This document shows, one piece after another, positions 6,518 to 7,301 of a stretch of 7,301 nt of DNA. The translations under genes and the position numbers were made by a program. Below the pieces are notes generated by a model that was not told the DNA's origin, ran no database searches, and was given only the letters and a program-made list of their open reading frames with translations. Numbering within the stretch: the stretch's first letter is position 1; each line of letters opens with the position of its first letter. Source of the DNA: Planctomycetaceae bacterium (lineage in GTDB: Bacteria > Planctomycetota > Planctomycetia > Pirellulales > Thermoguttaceae); assembly GCA_015062085.1 (NCBI GenBank), contig SUVI01000175.1, positions 1-7,301 on the forward strand, written 5' to 3'.

Positions 6518-6554
6518 AAAAAAATGAAAAAAATGAAAGCGGGAAAGTTTCCCG
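6518..6554 (-). promoter_or_regulatory. Terminator-like hairpin in the proS leader (possible attenuator)
   Basis: On the - strand, CGGGAA pairs with TTCCCG (plus-strand 6540-6545 with 6549-6554) around a 3-base loop. It is followed by CTTTCATTTTTTTCATTTTTTT and then the ribosome site. A stem followed by U-rich RNA between promoter and start codon is what an attenuator would look like. The leader is too short for a T-box (about 65 bases), and no T-box TGGNACC motif is seen. Confidence 0.4.
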
Positions 6555-6577
6555 AAAAATACGATCTTCTGCTCTAT

Positions 6578-6605
6578 ATTTTAAACTTCACGCGACTTCC
6601 TGCAA
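6578..6605 (-). promoter_or_regulatory. Tentative proS promoter
   Basis: On the - strand, TAAAAT (6583-6578) matches the -10 consensus at 5 of 6 positions. The TTGCAG 16 bases upstream (6605-6600) matches the -35 box at only 3 of 6. The predicted start near 6571 gives a leader of about 65 bases. Confidence 0.35.
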
Positions 6606-6668
6606 GGGGGGGCGGAGCGATTTTTCACGATTTCCCGCCACAATTTTCAGGCAAAGGCTCTCCAGCTC

Positions 6669-6698
6669 GCAAAAAATTTACTATTTTGCAAAAAATTT
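6669..6698. repeat. 11-bp direct repeat GCAAAAAATTT, two copies
   Basis: Copies at 6669-6679 and 6688-6698 are 19 bases apart, about two helical turns. They lie just upstream of the -35 box of the NfeD-like gene, and another A6 run follows at 6702-6707. They could be regulator half-sites or a bent, UP-like element. Confidence 0.5.
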
Positions 6699-6720
6699 CC
6701 TAAAAAACCTGTCGAAATAC

Positions 6721-6748
6721 TTGAAATTTTAAAACTCCCGGATAGAAT
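6721..6748 (+). promoter_or_regulatory. Predicted sigma-70 type promoter of the NfeD-like gene
   Basis: TTGAAA (6721-6726) and TAGAAT (6743-6748) are 16 bases apart and match the consensus at 5 of 6 positions each. Transcription would begin near 6755, leaving a leader of about 60 bases. Confidence 0.6.
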
Positions 6749-6801
6749 AAACATAGGAGACTGAGTTTACTGTTTTTAGTTTATTTATCCGTGCACACCC
6801 T

Positions 6802-6806
6802 GGGAG
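6802..6806 (+). promoter_or_regulatory. Ribosome binding site of the NfeD-like gene
   Basis: GGGAG stands 7 bases before the ATG at 6814 and favours that start over the in-frame ATG at 6826. Upstream CACAC could pair weakly with GTGT around this site, but the stem is short and bulged. Confidence 0.7.
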
Positions 6807-6813
6807 TGTTTTT

Positions 6814-7301
6814 ATGGAAAATTTCATGGAAAACCTTTTCGAAATGTCCCAAAACCTGTCCTTTACCGGAAATCTGCTTTTTTGGGCGGTCCTGACGGTA
6901 GTTTTCATCATCGCAGAAGCTGCGACTGCGGCACTGATCGCGATCTGGTTCGTTCTCGGTGCACTTGCAGCATTCGCATCCGTCTTTTTCGGAGTTCCGT
7001 TCATTTATCAGCTCGTGATCTTCGCTGCGACCGCCACTCTCACGATCTTCCTGGTCCGTCCCGCCGCGAAATCGTGTCTCGGGATCCATGAGACCGCAAC
7101 GAACGTGGATTCCCTCATCGGAATGAAAGGCGTCGTCCTAGAATCGGTCGACAATCTGCGCGAGACAGGCCGAGTGAAGGTCAACGGACTTACCTGGGCA
7201 GCAAGATCGGTGGACGGAAAAGGGATCGACGCGGACCGTATCATTGAAGTGCAGCGCGTGGAAGGGGTCACCCTGTTCGTTTCGGAATCGGCAGAAAATG
7301 C
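6814..7301 (+). CDS. NfeD-like membrane protein, 3' end cut by window
   Basis: I translated this frame by hand from 6814; it stays open to the window end (162 codons). The product begins MENFMENLFEMSQ. A hydrophobic region of about 65 residues follows (roughly 21-83), carrying EAATAALIAIWFVLGALAA and ending LVRPAAKSCL. This is the typical short-form NfeD pattern of membrane helices followed by an RP-x(n)-TN-D-LIG linker. The soluble part, TNVDSLIGMKGVVLES to RVKVNGLTWAARS to ADRIIEVQRVEGVTLFV, is the small OB-fold domain of the family. Short NfeD proteins work in the inner membrane with SPFH/stomatin-like partners and are linked to membrane quality control. The partner gene usually lies next door and would fall just beyond the right edge. 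The length suggests only a few C-terminal residues are missing. It has its own promoter and is divergent from proS. Confidence 0.85.
   Translation, partial: MENFMENLFEMSQNLSFTGNLLFWAVLTVVFIIAEAATAALIAIWFVLGALAAFASVFFGVPFIYQLVIFAATATLTIFLVRPAAKSCLGIHETATNVDSLIGMKGVVLESVDNLRETGRVKVNGLTWAARSVDGKGIDADRIIEVQRVEGVTLFVSESAEN

Noticed and set aside
6506..6580. T-box riboswitch controlling proS
   Set aside because: The leader is only about 65 bases and has neither the TGGNACC antiterminator motif nor a specifier stem.
5255..6703. 482-codon open frame on the + strand opposite proS
   Set aside because: It lies almost wholly antisense to a clear proS gene, has low-complexity D/R/F/V-rich sequence and no recognisable domain. 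It is a shadow of GC-biased codon use.
6795..6809. Hairpin hiding the ribosome site of the NfeD-like gene
   Set aside because: The stem is 4-5 pairs with a bulged A, too weak to claim a regulatory structure.

Overview
The window is ordinary bacterial chromosome, moderately GC-rich in genes and AT-rich between them. It holds five protein genes, two of them cut by the window edges. I see no RNA gene, CRISPR array, transposase or phage gene. The best guess at the host is a Planctomycetota-like bacterium, or a relative in the PVC group. This rests on a PEP-CTERM sorted envelope protein, a thioredoxin reductase with an extra segment between its first FAD motifs and the GPELM motif, Shine-Dalgarno led starts, and intergenic repeats of the 'accacagag' type. 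That assignment is inference; no ribosomal or other phylogenetic marker gene is present.

Layout: (1) Left edge to 1516, + strand: a CstA-family transporter missing its N-terminus. It carries a very recent in-frame 46-codon tandem duplication of a transmembrane hairpin. (2) 1531-2580, + strand: thioredoxin reductase trxB, 14 bases behind cstA with its own strong ribosome site, so probably the same operon. The operon ends at a convincing rho-independent terminator (2602-2659). (3) 2691-4163, - strand, convergent with trxB: an exported PEP-CTERM protein with beta-helix-like sequence. Its start region is a 12-base in-frame repeat in which every unit begins with ATG. (4) 4164-4735: a 572-base AT-rich intergenic region. 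It holds the PEP-CTERM promoter, a degenerate inverted repeat array, a 21-base tandem repeat, two hairpins and a GATCTTTT triplet repeat. (5) 4736-6505, - strand: prolyl-tRNA synthetase proS with its editing domain and a terminator-like hairpin in the leader. (6) 6506-6813: a divergent intergenic region with promoters for proS and for the next gene. (7) 6814 to the right edge, + strand: an NfeD-like membrane protein, nearly complete.

The genes do not form one pathway. cstA-trxB looks like a transcription unit joining nutrient uptake and thiol redox housekeeping; proS and the NfeD-like gene are divergent housekeeping and envelope genes; the PEP-CTERM gene stands alone. I found no clear undescribed multi-gene system. 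The points most worth a second look are the CstA internal duplication, the repeat-built start region of the PEP-CTERM gene, the intergenic inverted repeat array and the possible attenuator before proS.
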